Positions 1 to 9,339 of a stretch of DNA of 64,000 nucleotides are shown in pieces (position 1 is the stretch's first letter; every line of letters begins with the position of its first letter). The DNA comes from G963666895 sp963666895 (GTDB taxonomy: Bacteria > Desulfobacterota > Desulfovibrionia > Desulfovibrionales > Desulfovibrionaceae). The stretch spans positions 310,001 to 374,000 of the forward strand of contig CAXXNS010000016.1 of the NCBI GenBank assembly GCA_963666895.2. The letters are read 5' to 3'. A program made the translations under genes and the position numbers. Under the pieces are notes generated by a model. That model was not told where the DNA came from, searched no databases, and saw only the letters and a list, made by a program, of their open reading frames with translations.

Positions 1-2
1 AT

Positions 3-338
3 CCGTTTGGAGATAAGCGCTTCACCTGGGAAATCGGCAAAGATGAGAATAAACATTGGATAGACGCGGCAGCCTATTCAGGCATAGAAAAAGAAATCAG
101 TTTTGCAGAGTTAGAGCAAGCTTATCTAGCCTTCGCTTTTCAAATAACGCATGTTAATGAAAAAGCAAATTCACTGGATCAAATAGAACTAACTGAAGAT
201 GACGGAAAAGTTATGATAAAATGGGATTATGAAGATGGCAATAAAGAGACTGTTCAGCGAAGCATGGGTATAAGCATCCCCAAAAAGCCAGGAACACGCA
301 GTACATTACGGAGAGATTTCCAATTTAGAAGCGTTTAG
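3..338 (+). CDS. C-terminal part of an unrecognised protein (5' end outside window)
   Basis: An open frame runs from the left edge to a TAG at 336-338, giving 111 visible residues without an in-frame stop. The composition is protein-like (acidic and aromatic residues mixed, a basic C-terminus ending in RRDFQFRSV). I recognise no domain or motif, and no signal peptide or membrane segment is visible in this part. It converges on guaB, with a hairpin between the two. The other two forward frames hit stops within the first 60 bases, which supports this frame. Function unknown. Confidence 0.55.
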   Translation, partial: PFGDKRFTWEIGKDENKHWIDAAAYSGIEKEISFAELEQAYLAFAFQITHVNEKANSLDQIELTEDDGKVMIKWDYEDGNKETVQRSMGISIPKKPGTRSTLRRDFQFRSV

Positions 339-447
339 AGCGATACGGAATCTTCATGCGTTAATGCGGTAGTATAAAGTCACCCAAAATAAGACTTTGT
401 ACAAGTCCAACGTTTCCAATATGCATACAGTGTTGTTAACCGATATC

Positions 448-474
448 GGGAAAACCTTCAAAAAAGGCTTTCCC
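448..474. terminator. Hairpin between convergent genes, possible terminator
   Basis: An 11-bp stem (GGGAAAACCTT / AAGGCTTTCCC, one G:U pair when read on the minus strand) closes a short A/T loop. It lies between the end of the unknown gene and the end of guaB, where a two-way terminator would be expected. No strong U-tract follows on either side, so termination is plausible but not secure. Confidence 0.35.
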
Positions 475-514
475 TTTACCAAAGCACAATAGAAAAAGGA
501 AATATTTTCACGCC

Positions 515-1993
515 TTATGCGCCCAAGCGGTAATTGGGCGCCTCTTTGGTTATAACCACATCATGAGGATGGCTTTCCTGCAAACTGGCTTGCGTAACGC
601 GGGTGAAACAAGCTTTCTCATGCAGTTCCTTAATATTACTGCTTCCACAATATCCCAAACCTGCACGCAATCCACCAACCAACTGGAATACATATCCGGA
701 AAGGTTACCTTTGTATGGGACGCGTCCTTCGATGCCTTCAGGAACCAGTTTTTTGGGATCAGAGACATTGCCCTGGCCATAGCGGTCTTTACTTCCCTTT
801 TGCATGGCGCCAACTGATCCCATGCCCCGATAGACTTTGAAAGTACGGCCTTCATAGATGATAGTTTCACCTGGAGCTTCTTCAGTGCCGGCGAAAAGGC
901 TGCCGATCATAACGGCGTCGGCACCGGCAGCGATAGCTTTTACGATGTCACCGGAGTATTTGATGCCGCCATCAGCAATTACTGTTACATCGTATGATTC
1001 GACGCCGCACGCAGCGTCATAAATAGCTGAAATCTGGGGAACTCCCACGCCGCTGATGACGCGGGTAGTGCAAATTGATCCTGGCCCCATGCCTACTTTG
1101 ACAGCGTCAACGCCTTGGTCGCACAGGAACTTCGCGCCATCGGCGGAAGCAACATTACCAGCAACGATGATACTTTTGGGATAATTGACTTTGATCTGCT
1201 TGACGGCATTACCGACGCGTGATGTGAAACCATGCGCAGTATCAATAACCAAAGCATCTACGCCGGCATCCAATAATGCTCCAGCTCGTTCAGAAATATC
1301 AATATCGCTTACGCCCAGGGCGGCAGCCACGCAAAGACGCCCGATACTATCTTTAGCAGCATAAGGATAGCGACGTTTCTTTTCAATATCTTTTATGGTT
1401 ATAAGACCTTTAAGAACTCCCTTGTTATCAACCACCGGCAGTTTTTCTATACGGTGAAGATGAAGCGTTTTTTCGGCTTCATCAAGCGTAGTGCCTTCAG
1501 TGGTTGTGATCAATTTTTTTTTGGTCATATATTCAGAAATCGGTTTTTTTACATCTTCTATAAAGCGGGTGTCACGGTTGGTTATGATGCCAACCAGTTT
1601 ATTCTTTTCGGTTACAGGAATACCAGAAATATGGTATCGAGACATAAGTTTTAACGCTGTGGCAACAGGTTCATTGGGCGGGAGAGTAATAGGATTGACA
1701 ATCATGCCGCTTTCTGATCGTTTAACCTGATCCACCTGATCCACCTGATCCTCAATGGACATATTTCGATGGATTACTCCGATGCCGCCCTCCTGAGCCA
1801 AAGCGATGGCCAAGCGGGCTTCGGTAACCGTATCCATAGCTGAAGAACAGAGAGGAATAGACAGTTTAATATTACCGGCAAAGCGTGTGCTGACATCTGT
1901 GGAACCCGGTAAAATTTCAGAATACCCCGGTATCAATAGGACATCGTCGAAAGTAAGAGATACGGATGCAAATTTTTCTTCACGTGTTAACAT
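515..1993 (-). CDS. guaB: Inosine-5'-monophosphate dehydrogenase
   Basis: Oxidises IMP to XMP with NAD+, the committed step of GMP synthesis, in the cytosol. The 492-residue length matches the family. The N-terminus has the LTFDDVLLIPGYS signature. Two CBS domains (about residues 90-205) interrupt the TIM barrel, and the catalytic loop GPGSICTTR carries the nucleophilic cysteine. Downstream, GADAVMIGSLFAGTEEAPGE and the mobile flap with KGSKDRYGQG are present. I take the ATG at 1993 (MLTREEK) rather than an upstream in-frame TTG, because family members begin close to the LTFDDVLL segment. The Shine-Dalgarno is weak. The gene stands alone, with no guaA beside it. Confidence 0.97.
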   Translation of the reverse strand: MLTREEKFASVSLTFDDVLLIPGYSEILPGSTDVSTRFAGNIKLSIPLCSSAMDTVTEARLAIALAQEGGIGVIHRNMSIEDQVDQVDQVKRSESGMIVNPITLPPNEPVATALKLMSRYHISGIPVTEKNKLVGIITNRDTRFIEDVKKPISEYMTKKKLITTTEGTTLDEAEKTLHLHRIEKLPVVDNKGVLKGLITIKDIEKKRRYPYAAKDSIGRLCVAAALGVSDIDISERAGALLDAGVDALVIDTAHGFTSRVGNAVKQIKVNYPKSIIVAGNVASADGAKFLCDQGVDAVKVGMGPGSICTTRVISGVGVPQISAIYDAACGVESYDVTVIADGGIKYSGDIVKAIAAGADAVMIGSLFAGTEEAPGETIIYEGRTFKVYRGMGSVGAMQKGSKDRYGQGNVSDPKKLVPEGIEGRVPYKGNLSGYVFQLVGGLRAGLGYCGSSNIKELHEKACFTRVTQASLQESHPHDVVITKEAPNYRLGA

Positions 1994-2124
1994 GTCAAGT
2001 ACCAACTCAATATAAATAAATGCCTTCTAATAAAAGGTAAAATGTTTGGCTATTAATATAACCGACAAATAAGAAATCGGAATATTCATACAATCATTAT
2101 CTTTTATAATTCCAAATTCCCAAC

Positions 2125-2162
2125 CCAAAAAGTAAAAGACCGGCAACCTTAGTCGCCGGTCT
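2125..2162 (-). terminator. Intrinsic terminator of the lectin/propeller gene
   Basis: An 8-bp perfect GC-rich stem (AGACCGGC / GCCGGTCT) with a 10-base loop lies 60 bases beyond the stop of the 2223-5288 gene. On the minus strand it is followed directly by a T-rich run (TTTTACTTTTT). This is a standard rho-independent terminator in the correct orientation. Confidence 0.85.
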
Positions 2163-2222
2163 CAAGTTACTTTCCATCACAAAAAAAAGCAAGATGCAGA
2201 TCAGATTTTATTTCCGCTCCTC

Positions 2223-5200
2223 TTATTGGGGGGAAACAATCCGAGAGTAAGGTGAAATTTCCATGTCAAGCGCATTGCCGCTCGGGAAGAAAAGAACCGA
2301 ACTGGGCAATTGCGGAACCTGTCCAGCGGCATGCACAGTACCAAAGCGGTCGACTACATACATACCAGCGATTTTACCATCCGCGCCGCTAACCAGAGTA
2401 AGATCGCGAGCTGCATCGAAACCGAAGTAGGGCAGGTCCTGCTCCATATCGGCTACAGTAAAGTTATCTGCGGAGGTGGTTCCGTTGCCATTGACGATGA
2501 AGACCTGTCCAAGGCGGTTAAGCAGGGCAAAACCGTTTCCATTGGGGAAGATTTCCAAATCAATTGCAAGACCAATCGATCCAAAATAAGGCGCATCAAC
2601 ATCTGGATCCATCAACCCATCTTCTTGGGTTTCCCACGGCGCCGGAATAGGATTGCCATCTTTATCTTCAATCATGGTATGAACATAACCAAAGGCATCC
2701 AGGATAGCATAGCCGTTGGTAACAGCGACTTTCGGCGTGAATTTTGATGACATTGGGTTCTTCCTATCCGGATCCATCTTAATCGGCTGGAAGAGATTGT
2801 CAGCAGCGATGCCTTCATCAATGGCCTTTTGATAGCGAGTCATGGAATCGATAACCAGGTCATCGCCATCCGCTGAGGTAATTTTATCGAAGCGAACCAT
2901 TACTTCTAGATCGCGAGCGATAGGCAGATTGTAGAAGTATGGTGCACGAGAACGCGCTTCAAGTTCTTCATCGGTTGGATTCTGACCAGCATAGTTTTGA
3001 CCATATTTGGGTTTAAAGCCGAAGATATCGTGGAATTTCTGATAGCCGACAGATTCTTCAACAATAACCTTGCCAGTTGAATCAGTAGCGCGAGGAACGG
3101 TTACGCCGCGATTCTCGGGAGCATTAATAAATGCCATAACTTCAGGATTATTAACGTAGTGGATACCGCCAAATGCGTCGAGCATGTAGTAGCCTTGGAA
3201 GGCATTAGTAGTAGAATGCCAATCAACCGCCACTTCAATATCACGGGCGATACCGTCATCTCCGCCAGTGTTTTCTGTATAACCCAGAGCAGTCAGATCA
3301 TTGCCCTGGAAAGCGCCGCTGTCATCGAAACGACCGAAGAAGGGCAGAATTACAGGATTGGCGCTATTAACTGCATTGTATTTAGCAACGGCGCCAGCGT
3401 AATCGATTTGCGGAGGATTGTTAGGTACGGTTGGACCAGAGACTTCATCGCCGGGATCATCGATTGAATATGTATGAACCACAGCATATTTATCCAAGGC
3501 CATAACGCCAGTTAAAACGCCATTATCGTTAGCGGCAACTTCGATGTCTCGAATTGCATCGAAGCCAAGATAGAAAATACTCAGTTTGGTTGGAATATTA
3601 TTGGAATCGACGGCAAAAAGAGGATTGAGGCCTGAGCCTTGGGAGGAATCATGGATGGAACGAACCAGACCAAGGGAATCAGAACCTATAGCGCCATTGA
3701 CCAAGCCGGTATCAGGAAGATTGACTACATTGGCGCCAGCGGCGTCAAGCAGCCCAGCCGGGGTTTGCGCCCCAGCGCCTGGTGACCAGGCATTTCCAAA
3801 TTCCATGAGAATCCAGTCAATTTCCATTTGTTGCTCACCGCCGCCAGATGTACGACGAAAAGCAATTTCGCCAAATCCATCAGCAGCGATGTCGTCTGTG
3901 CGTTGGGATTCATAAACCAGAACGCCATTTTTCCAACCACGAATCAGAGAGCCGCCGTCTCCAGCAACATCATCAACAATGGTGATACGAATAATGGACC
4001 ATTCTTCAAATCCACCTACGCGAACATCACTAAGACCATTGCCGTTACGGCTATCGTCGGTCTGGCCAAATTCCCATCCGGCAATGCCGTCAGCACTGGC
4101 GACCACGTGGCCGAGGGTCCAATAATTACCTTTAACGCCGTCTACGGAGTTTTGGATATCAACCACTGATTTCTGGCTAGTGGTTCCTAAATCTTTAACA
4201 CGCATAACCAGAGTCATGCGGCCATTCCATTGATCATAGGAATCTGTACCAAAAAGATATCCACGCGCCCAGTTGCTTGCGGCGGGGAAATCAGGATCAT
4301 CCGAATTATCATCTAAACGCGACCATACGCCGCCAATTTGAGCAGTTTCGCTGAATTTAATGGAATCATATATCGGGCGACCATTGGTTTCGCCTTCGCG
4401 AGGCTGCCAATTAGTTCTACCGCTCAAAATAATATCTTCAGGAAGTTCGGTTCCGTAATAAGCGAAGTCCCAGTTGGGCTTATCATAGACGCCGTTTGGA
4501 GAGGATGGACCTGTGCCTGGTGAGTAAGCATCATCAAAGCTCATGCGAATCCAGTCGATCAACATGTGCTGCTCGCCTCCACCGGATGTACGGCGGAAAG
4601 CAATTTCTCCAAGAGAGGTTATATCATCACCACGAACAGCGTCGTAAACCATAACGCCATCCTGCCATGCGCGGATTCGAGATAATCCGTCGCCAGCGAC
4701 AGTATCAGTGATAACGATTCTAATGATAACCCATTCGTTATAACCACCTGTACGAACATTACTTAGGCCATTACCATTACGACTATCGTCGGTCTGTCCA
4801 AATTCCCAACCAGCGACGCCATCAGCACTGGCAATAACATGACCGAGAGTCCAATAATCAGATGTTACGTCACCTTCGGCATTTTTAATATCAATGACGG
4901 ATTTCTGACTGGTAGTGCCCAAATCCTTAACACGTAATACCAGCGTCATTTTGCCGGTAAACTGATCGTAAACATCAGCGCCGAACAGATACCCACGCGC
5001 CCATCCCTCAGCGCCAGGCGCATCAGGGTCGTCGGAATTATCATCACGGCGTGACCAGATGCCGCCAACCTGCGCGTCATCGCTTTCAAGAATCGACTCG
5101 TATTTTGGACGACCATTGGTTTCACCCTCTCGGGGCTGCCAATCGGTTCCGCCATCTGTGACAATCTGCTCCGGCAGTTGATCTCCGTTATAAACGAAAT

Positions 5201-5288
5201 CCCACGCTTCATCCTGCGCACTACATGGGATAACTGCGGCAATCAAGATAGCCAGAGTTCCGAGGACTACAAAATTTGATACTTTCAT
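2223..5288 (-). CDS. Secreted protein with duplicated lectin-like domains and a repeat (propeller-like) tail
   Basis: A 1,021-residue exported protein of unknown function. The signal peptide is MKVSNFVVLGTLAILIAAV, with cleavage near CSAQ. Residues about 25-270 and 275-525 form two near-identical copies of a concanavalin/LamG-type beta-sandwich unit (both contain WQPREGETNGRP, ARGYLFG, FGQTDDSRNGNGLS and AFRRTSGGGEQ). The C-terminal half has about six repeats of the form 'ARDLEV...GYAILDAFGYVH', a pattern seen in beta-propeller-like tails. The ATG at 5288 has a GAGGAG Shine-Dalgarno 11 bases upstream; the longer frame to 5315 lacks one. It is monocistronic and terminator-ended. A surface carbohydrate- or matrix-binding role is an inference. 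Confidence 0.8.
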   Translation of the reverse strand: MKVSNFVVLGTLAILIAAVIPCSAQDEAWDFVYNGDQLPEQIVTDGGTDWQPREGETNGRPKYESILESDDAQVGGIWSRRDDNSDDPDAPGAEGWARGYLFGADVYDQFTGKMTLVLRVKDLGTTSQKSVIDIKNAEGDVTSDYWTLGHVIASADGVAGWEFGQTDDSRNGNGLSNVRTGGYNEWVIIRIVITDTVAGDGLSRIRAWQDGVMVYDAVRGDDITSLGEIAFRRTSGGGEQHMLIDWIRMSFDDAYSPGTGPSSPNGVYDKPNWDFAYYGTELPEDIILSGRTNWQPREGETNGRPIYDSIKFSETAQIGGVWSRLDDNSDDPDFPAASNWARGYLFGTDSYDQWNGRMTLVMRVKDLGTTSQKSVVDIQNSVDGVKGNYWTLGHVVASADGIAGWEFGQTDDSRNGNGLSDVRVGGFEEWSIIRITIVDDVAGDGGSLIRGWKNGVLVYESQRTDDIAADGFGEIAFRRTSGGGEQQMEIDWILMEFGNAWSPGAGAQTPAGLLDAAGANVVNLPDTGLVNGAIGSDSLGLVRSIHDSSQGSGLNPLFAVDSNNIPTKLSIFYLGFDAIRDIEVAANDNGVLTGVMALDKYAVVHTYSIDDPGDEVSGPTVPNNPPQIDYAGAVAKYNAVNSANPVILPFFGRFDDSGAFQGNDLTALGYTENTGGDDGIARDIEVAVDWHSTTNAFQGYYMLDAFGGIHYVNNPEVMAFINAPENRGVTVPRATDSTGKVIVEESVGYQKFHDIFGFKPKYGQNYAGQNPTDEELEARSRAPYFYNLPIARDLEVMVRFDKITSADGDDLVIDSMTRYQKAIDEGIAADNLFQPIKMDPDRKNPMSSKFTPKVAVTNGYAILDAFGYVHTMIEDKDGNPIPAPWETQEDGLMDPDVDAPYFGSIGLAIDLEIFPNGNGFALLNRLGQVFIVNGNGTTSADNFTVADMEQDLPYFGFDAARDLTLVSGADGKIAGMYVVDRFGTVHAAGQVPQLPSSVLFFPSGNALDMEISPYSRIVSPQ

Positions 5289-6219
5289 GGGGTATCTTGC
5301 TCCTCTCCCGAACACGTGATTTTATTACACGTACGGATGCATACCAGGACTGAAAAGAATAATCCTCAGTCCCTTTAATTTCAAAGTTTAATATATTTCA
5401 TCTTCTCACAAGTGATAGCTAGACGCAAGTGCGCCATAGTATACAACAAGATTAAAGAAAAATGCAACAATGTCAAGAAAAAAAAAGGCTTTACATGCAA
5501 TTTAATTTCCATTCAAGTGGTTGTAAATGGAAATCTCAGAAGCAATTAGGTTAAATTATAATAGTAAAACTCATTTTTTTCACACAAAAAAGGTAAAAAT
5601 CTTATTTACATCTTAAAAAATACCGAAAAAACAAATAAATCGTTAATTCAGGTGAAATCCAAATATCTTTCAAAATTAAACTTGATTGTTGCAACTTCCA
5701 CCGTACACTCAAGGCCTAGACAACAAATCATATAAAAACAAAGAACAATAATATAATCGACCGTGAAAGGATCAATGTTTAGTCATATTATAAATAGTTT
5801 GAATATTATTAATTATGCATCAGTTTTCCTTACATTATCTTAAATTAATCCAATATATTATCAGCGATTATAGCATATTTTATTATATTTATACAACGGC
5901 GAACGGGATTCTTAGGTAATTTAGATAATTATTACTTAAAAGAATAATTACGCTCTTTTTTATTAACTAGATTGATCCAGTGTATTTTAGATTGTTTATA
6001 AACCATCAAGATAGAAAATTTCATAGAGGAAATTGATAATAAATAGGATATTCTATTAGGATAACATTCATTTTTTCGCTTTAAAATCCCCGTAAAGTGA
6101 ATTTTATACAAGATAAAACGTGATTATATAGACTTGCCTGATCTTATGGTTTATTGTAAGAATATCGTGTTGTTCATTATGATCTTATAACAAATGGGTA
6201 AAATTCATTGGAGGATATT
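5289..6219. other. AT-rich intergenic region between divergent genes
   Basis: About 930 bases of strongly AT-rich DNA separate the divergent lectin-like gene and the M16 protease. Both promoters must lie here. The left end (5312-5332) holds the leader repeat of the lectin-like gene, and 6211-6215 is the GGAGG ribosome binding site of the protease. I see no RNA gene, no coding-looking frame and no mobile-element remnant. Confidence 0.6.
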
Positions 6220-9210
6220 ATGAAATTCAGAATTTTCGCATTGGAGGCGTTACTTACAATAATGGCTATTACTTTAGTATCGTGTCAAACAGCACAGTAT
6301 AAAGAAGGTTCGTCCTATCATGGTTTCAAATTGATAGAACAACGGTTTGTGAAAGAGACTAATTGCGAGTGTTATTACTTTGAACATATCAAAAGCGGCG
6401 CCCGGCTTATAAAGTTTGCAGCGGACGACACCAATAAAACTTTCTGCATTGGATTTAAGACTACTCCCGAATCTGACTGTGGAACGCCTCATATTATGGA
6501 GCATTCGGTCTTGAATGGTTCCAAAAGTTTCCCGGTTAAAAGCCCGTTTGACGTACTGGCTAAAGGATCGCTTAACACATTCCTGAATGCGATGACGGGC
6601 AGCGATCTTACTGTTTATCCAGTAGCCAGCATGAACGACAAAGATTATTTCAACCTGATGTATGTTTATCTGGATGCAGTTTTGAATCCATTGATTTATG
6701 ACGATCCCCGTATTTTCATGCAGGAAGGTTGGCATTATGAACTCAAAGCCATCGACCTACCAATTGAATATAAAGGCGTTGTCTATAATGAAATGAAGGG
6801 CGCCTATTCCTCGCCGATCCGTGAATTAAGTTATCAGGTCGATAAAAATCTGTTTCCGGATAATTGCTATGGATTCTCTGCGGGTGGATACCCTACAGCG
6901 ATTCCACAGTTGACCTATGAAAAGTTTCTCAATTTTCACCGTAAATATTATCATCCATCCAATAGTTATATCTTTCTGTATGGGGACGCTGATTTAAACG
7001 AAGAACTTGCATTTATCGATGAGAAATATTTATCGCATTATGAAAAATCAACTGATATCGCTTCCATTCCTCTACACAAGCCTTTTAAGCAGATGAAGAA
7101 AGCAAGCGGCTATTACCCAGTCGCCGAAGGAAGCGATACTGAAAATAAAACGTACTTAAGTCTGAACTGGGTAATTGGAGAAGGCAAGGATCAAGCCTTG
7201 GGTATGGCTCTGGATGTTTTAAGCGATGCGCTGGTTAACCATGAAGCAGGACCAATCCGCGTGGCGCTGCAAGAAGCCGGTATTGGCCAGGATGTTTCAT
7301 CCTATTATCACGGCCAAAAACAGAATGTTCTTGCTATTCGAGTTCAGAACGCCAATCCTGCGGATACGGATAGGTTTTATGAGATTGTAACTAAAACCTT
7401 GAGGGAAACAGAGGAAAAAGGTCTAGATAAGGATCAAATACAAGGCATCCTCAACCGAATGGAATTCAGGCTGCGCGAAGGCAACGATGCACAAAAAGGC
7501 CTGCAATACATCTCCCAGTCTTATAGTGGATGGTATTATGCTGATGATCCATTTTTGAGCCTTGAATGGGAAAAACCGCTGGCTGAAGTTAAAAAATCTC
7601 TGACCAGCGACATGCTTGAATCAATAATTAAAGAGCAGATATTGGATAATCCTCATTCACTGCTATTTACGATGGCGCCAAAACCCGGCCTGGAAAGCGA
7701 AAGAAAAGAAGCAATCACAGCTGAGTGCGCGGCCTACAAAGAAACTCTTTCTGATGCTGAAAAGGAAGCATTAGTTAAACAAACTGAAGAATTGATAAAA
7801 TATCAGGAAAGAGAAGATACTCCTGAAGCGCTGGCCACTATACCTATGTTGGGATTGAAGGACATTAATCCAAAAGCGGAATGGTATCAAATTGATGCCA
7901 AAGAAGTTAATGGTATACCTGAATTATTCTATGATGTTTTCACTAATGATATTGTTTACGCCAAGTTCCTGTTTGATGCGCGAATCCTTCCTGAAGAGAT
8001 GATTCCCTACGCTGCACTTCTAGCTGAAGTTCTCGGTAGTTTAAATACGGAGAATTATTCTTACGGCGACCTGGATAACGTCTTGAATATCCATACCGGC
8101 GCTTTCAGTACTCACCTGAGTACTTATCTTGAAGATAGAAAAGATGAAAAGACGATGCCCAAATTCGAGGTATCAACAAAATCGATGAACGGCAAAGTGC
8201 ATAAACTTTTCGAGTTGACCGAAGAGGTTATTAATAATTCAATTTTTTCTGATAAAGACCGCCTTAAAACCGTGTTGACCAGACATCAATCAAGACTCGA
8301 TTCGAGAGTGAAAACAGATGGATTAGGCTATGCCAGAACCCGCCTGACTTCATATTATTCAAACAGCGGCATGTTCAATGAATTGACCCAAGGCTTTGAA
8401 TATTATTGGTTTATTACTGACCTAACCAATAATTATGGCCAAAAGTCTGATGAAATTATCGCAAACTTGAAAAAGACTGCGGAACTTATTTTCAACAAAA
8501 ACAACCTATCCGTAGCTGTAACATGCGACAAGAAAGATTTATCAGCTTTCAATAAAGAACTAGAAGAATTCACAAACGCATTATCTGACGACAAAGTGGA
8601 ACTAAAGAAGTGGGAATTTGACTTTGATCATAAAAATGAAGGCTTTTTGACCGCTTCCAAAGTTCAATATGTATTGCAAGGTTATGATTTCAAAAAGTTA
8701 GGCTATGACTGGAATGGCAAAATTCGCGTGATGAAGCAAGTATTGTCACGCGAATGGCTCAATAATCAAATCAGGGTTATTGGAGGCGCTTATGGAGGAT
8801 TTTGCAATTTCTCAAACTCCGGTCAAGTTTATTTCGGATCATACCGCGATCCCAATTTGCAAGAGACGCTGGATAACTTTGATGGATCCCCGAAATTTCT
8901 GAGCGAATTCAAGCCGGAGGAATACGCCATGACGCGCTTTATAATTGGAACTATCGCCGGTATCGACAAGCCAATGACGCCATCAGATGAAGGCAACACA
9001 GCCACATCCCGCTACTTGCAAAATATTACACGCGAAGACGTTCAGAAAGAACGCGATGAAATTTTGGCCACTACGCCAGAAGATATTCGCGCATTGAAGG
9101 ACTTAGTCAGCGATATCCTTAAGCAGGATGCATTCTGCGTTTATGGCAATGAAGAGAAGGTTGAAGCAGCTAAAGATGTGTTCAAGGCTACTTTGAAAAT
9201 TGAGAAATAA
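6220..9210 (+). CDS. M16C-family zinc metalloprotease, lipoprotein (PreP/insulinase type)
   Basis: A 996-residue peptidase of the presequence-protease type, which degrades oligopeptides inside a closed two-half chamber. The inverted zinc motif HxxEH is present as HIMEH in GTPHIMEHSVLNGS. The downstream glutamate segment (YKGVVYNEMKGAYSSP) is also as in the family. The C-terminal half is the non-catalytic M16 pair. The start at 6220 follows GGAGG at good spacing; an in-frame TTG at 6208 overlaps the Shine-Dalgarno and is rejected. The N-terminus is a lipoprotein signal with lipobox LVSC, so the enzyme is probably membrane-anchored outside the cytoplasm. Most bacterial relatives are cytoplasmic, so this is a notable location. 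Confidence 0.92.
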   Translation: MKFRIFALEALLTIMAITLVSCQTAQYKEGSSYHGFKLIEQRFVKETNCECYYFEHIKSGARLIKFAADDTNKTFCIGFKTTPESDCGTPHIMEHSVLNGSKSFPVKSPFDVLAKGSLNTFLNAMTGSDLTVYPVASMNDKDYFNLMYVYLDAVLNPLIYDDPRIFMQEGWHYELKAIDLPIEYKGVVYNEMKGAYSSPIRELSYQVDKNLFPDNCYGFSAGGYPTAIPQLTYEKFLNFHRKYYHPSNSYIFLYGDADLNEELAFIDEKYLSHYEKSTDIASIPLHKPFKQMKKASGYYPVAEGSDTENKTYLSLNWVIGEGKDQALGMALDVLSDALVNHEAGPIRVALQEAGIGQDVSSYYHGQKQNVLAIRVQNANPADTDRFYEIVTKTLRETEEKGLDKDQIQGILNRMEFRLREGNDAQKGLQYISQSYSGWYYADDPFLSLEWEKPLAEVKKSLTSDMLESIIKEQILDNPHSLLFTMAPKPGLESERKEAITAECAAYKETLSDAEKEALVKQTEELIKYQEREDTPEALATIPMLGLKDINPKAEWYQIDAKEVNGIPELFYDVFTNDIVYAKFLFDARILPEEMIPYAALLAEVLGSLNTENYSYGDLDNVLNIHTGAFSTHLSTYLEDRKDEKTMPKFEVSTKSMNGKVHKLFELTEEVINNSIFSDKDRLKTVLTRHQSRLDSRVKTDGLGYARTRLTSYYSNSGMFNELTQGFEYYWFITDLTNNYGQKSDEIIANLKKTAELIFNKNNLSVAVTCDKKDLSAFNKELEEFTNALSDDKVELKKWEFDFDHKNEGFLTASKVQYVLQGYDFKKLGYDWNGKIRVMKQVLSREWLNNQIRVIGGAYGGFCNFSNSGQVYFGSYRDPNLQETLDNFDGSPKFLSEFKPEEYAMTRFIIGTIAGIDKPMTPSDEGNTATSRYLQNITREDVQKERDEILATTPEDIRALKDLVSDILKQDAFCVYGNEEKVEAAKDVFKATLKIEK

Positions 9211-9240
9211 GCGTAATAAATCAGATATTTAAAGATCGTT

Positions 9241-9327
9241 TCCCTCCCCCAAGCCCGGGGGAGGTTAGGTGGGGATTGATCCATCGAAGCGCAACCCGCT
9301 CTAACTCTTCCCAAACTTGGGGGGAGA
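9241..9327. repeat. C/G-rich palindromic intergenic repeat
   Basis: Between two convergent genes lies a compact element with a perfect 8-bp stem (CCTCCCCC / GGGGGAGG) followed by TTAGGTGGGG, then a second C-run/G-run pair around CTCTTCCC...GGGGGGAG. A related element occurs at 52885-52921. Sequences of this style (CCCTC.CCC...GGG.GAGGGTTAGGGTGGGG) recur in many bacterial genomes as REP-like intergenic palindromes. It may also act as a two-way terminator for the M16 and glycosidase genes. Confidence 0.6.
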
Positions 9328-9339
9328 ATTGATTGCATA

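Noticed and set aside
1729..1757. Tandem DQV repeat within guaB (three copies of CTGATCCAC)
   Set aside because: The local length equals that of other IMP dehydrogenases, so it is not an expansion.
550..2015. Opposite-strand frames within guaB
   Set aside because: They are shadows of a strongly conserved gene with no ribosome binding sites or family matches.
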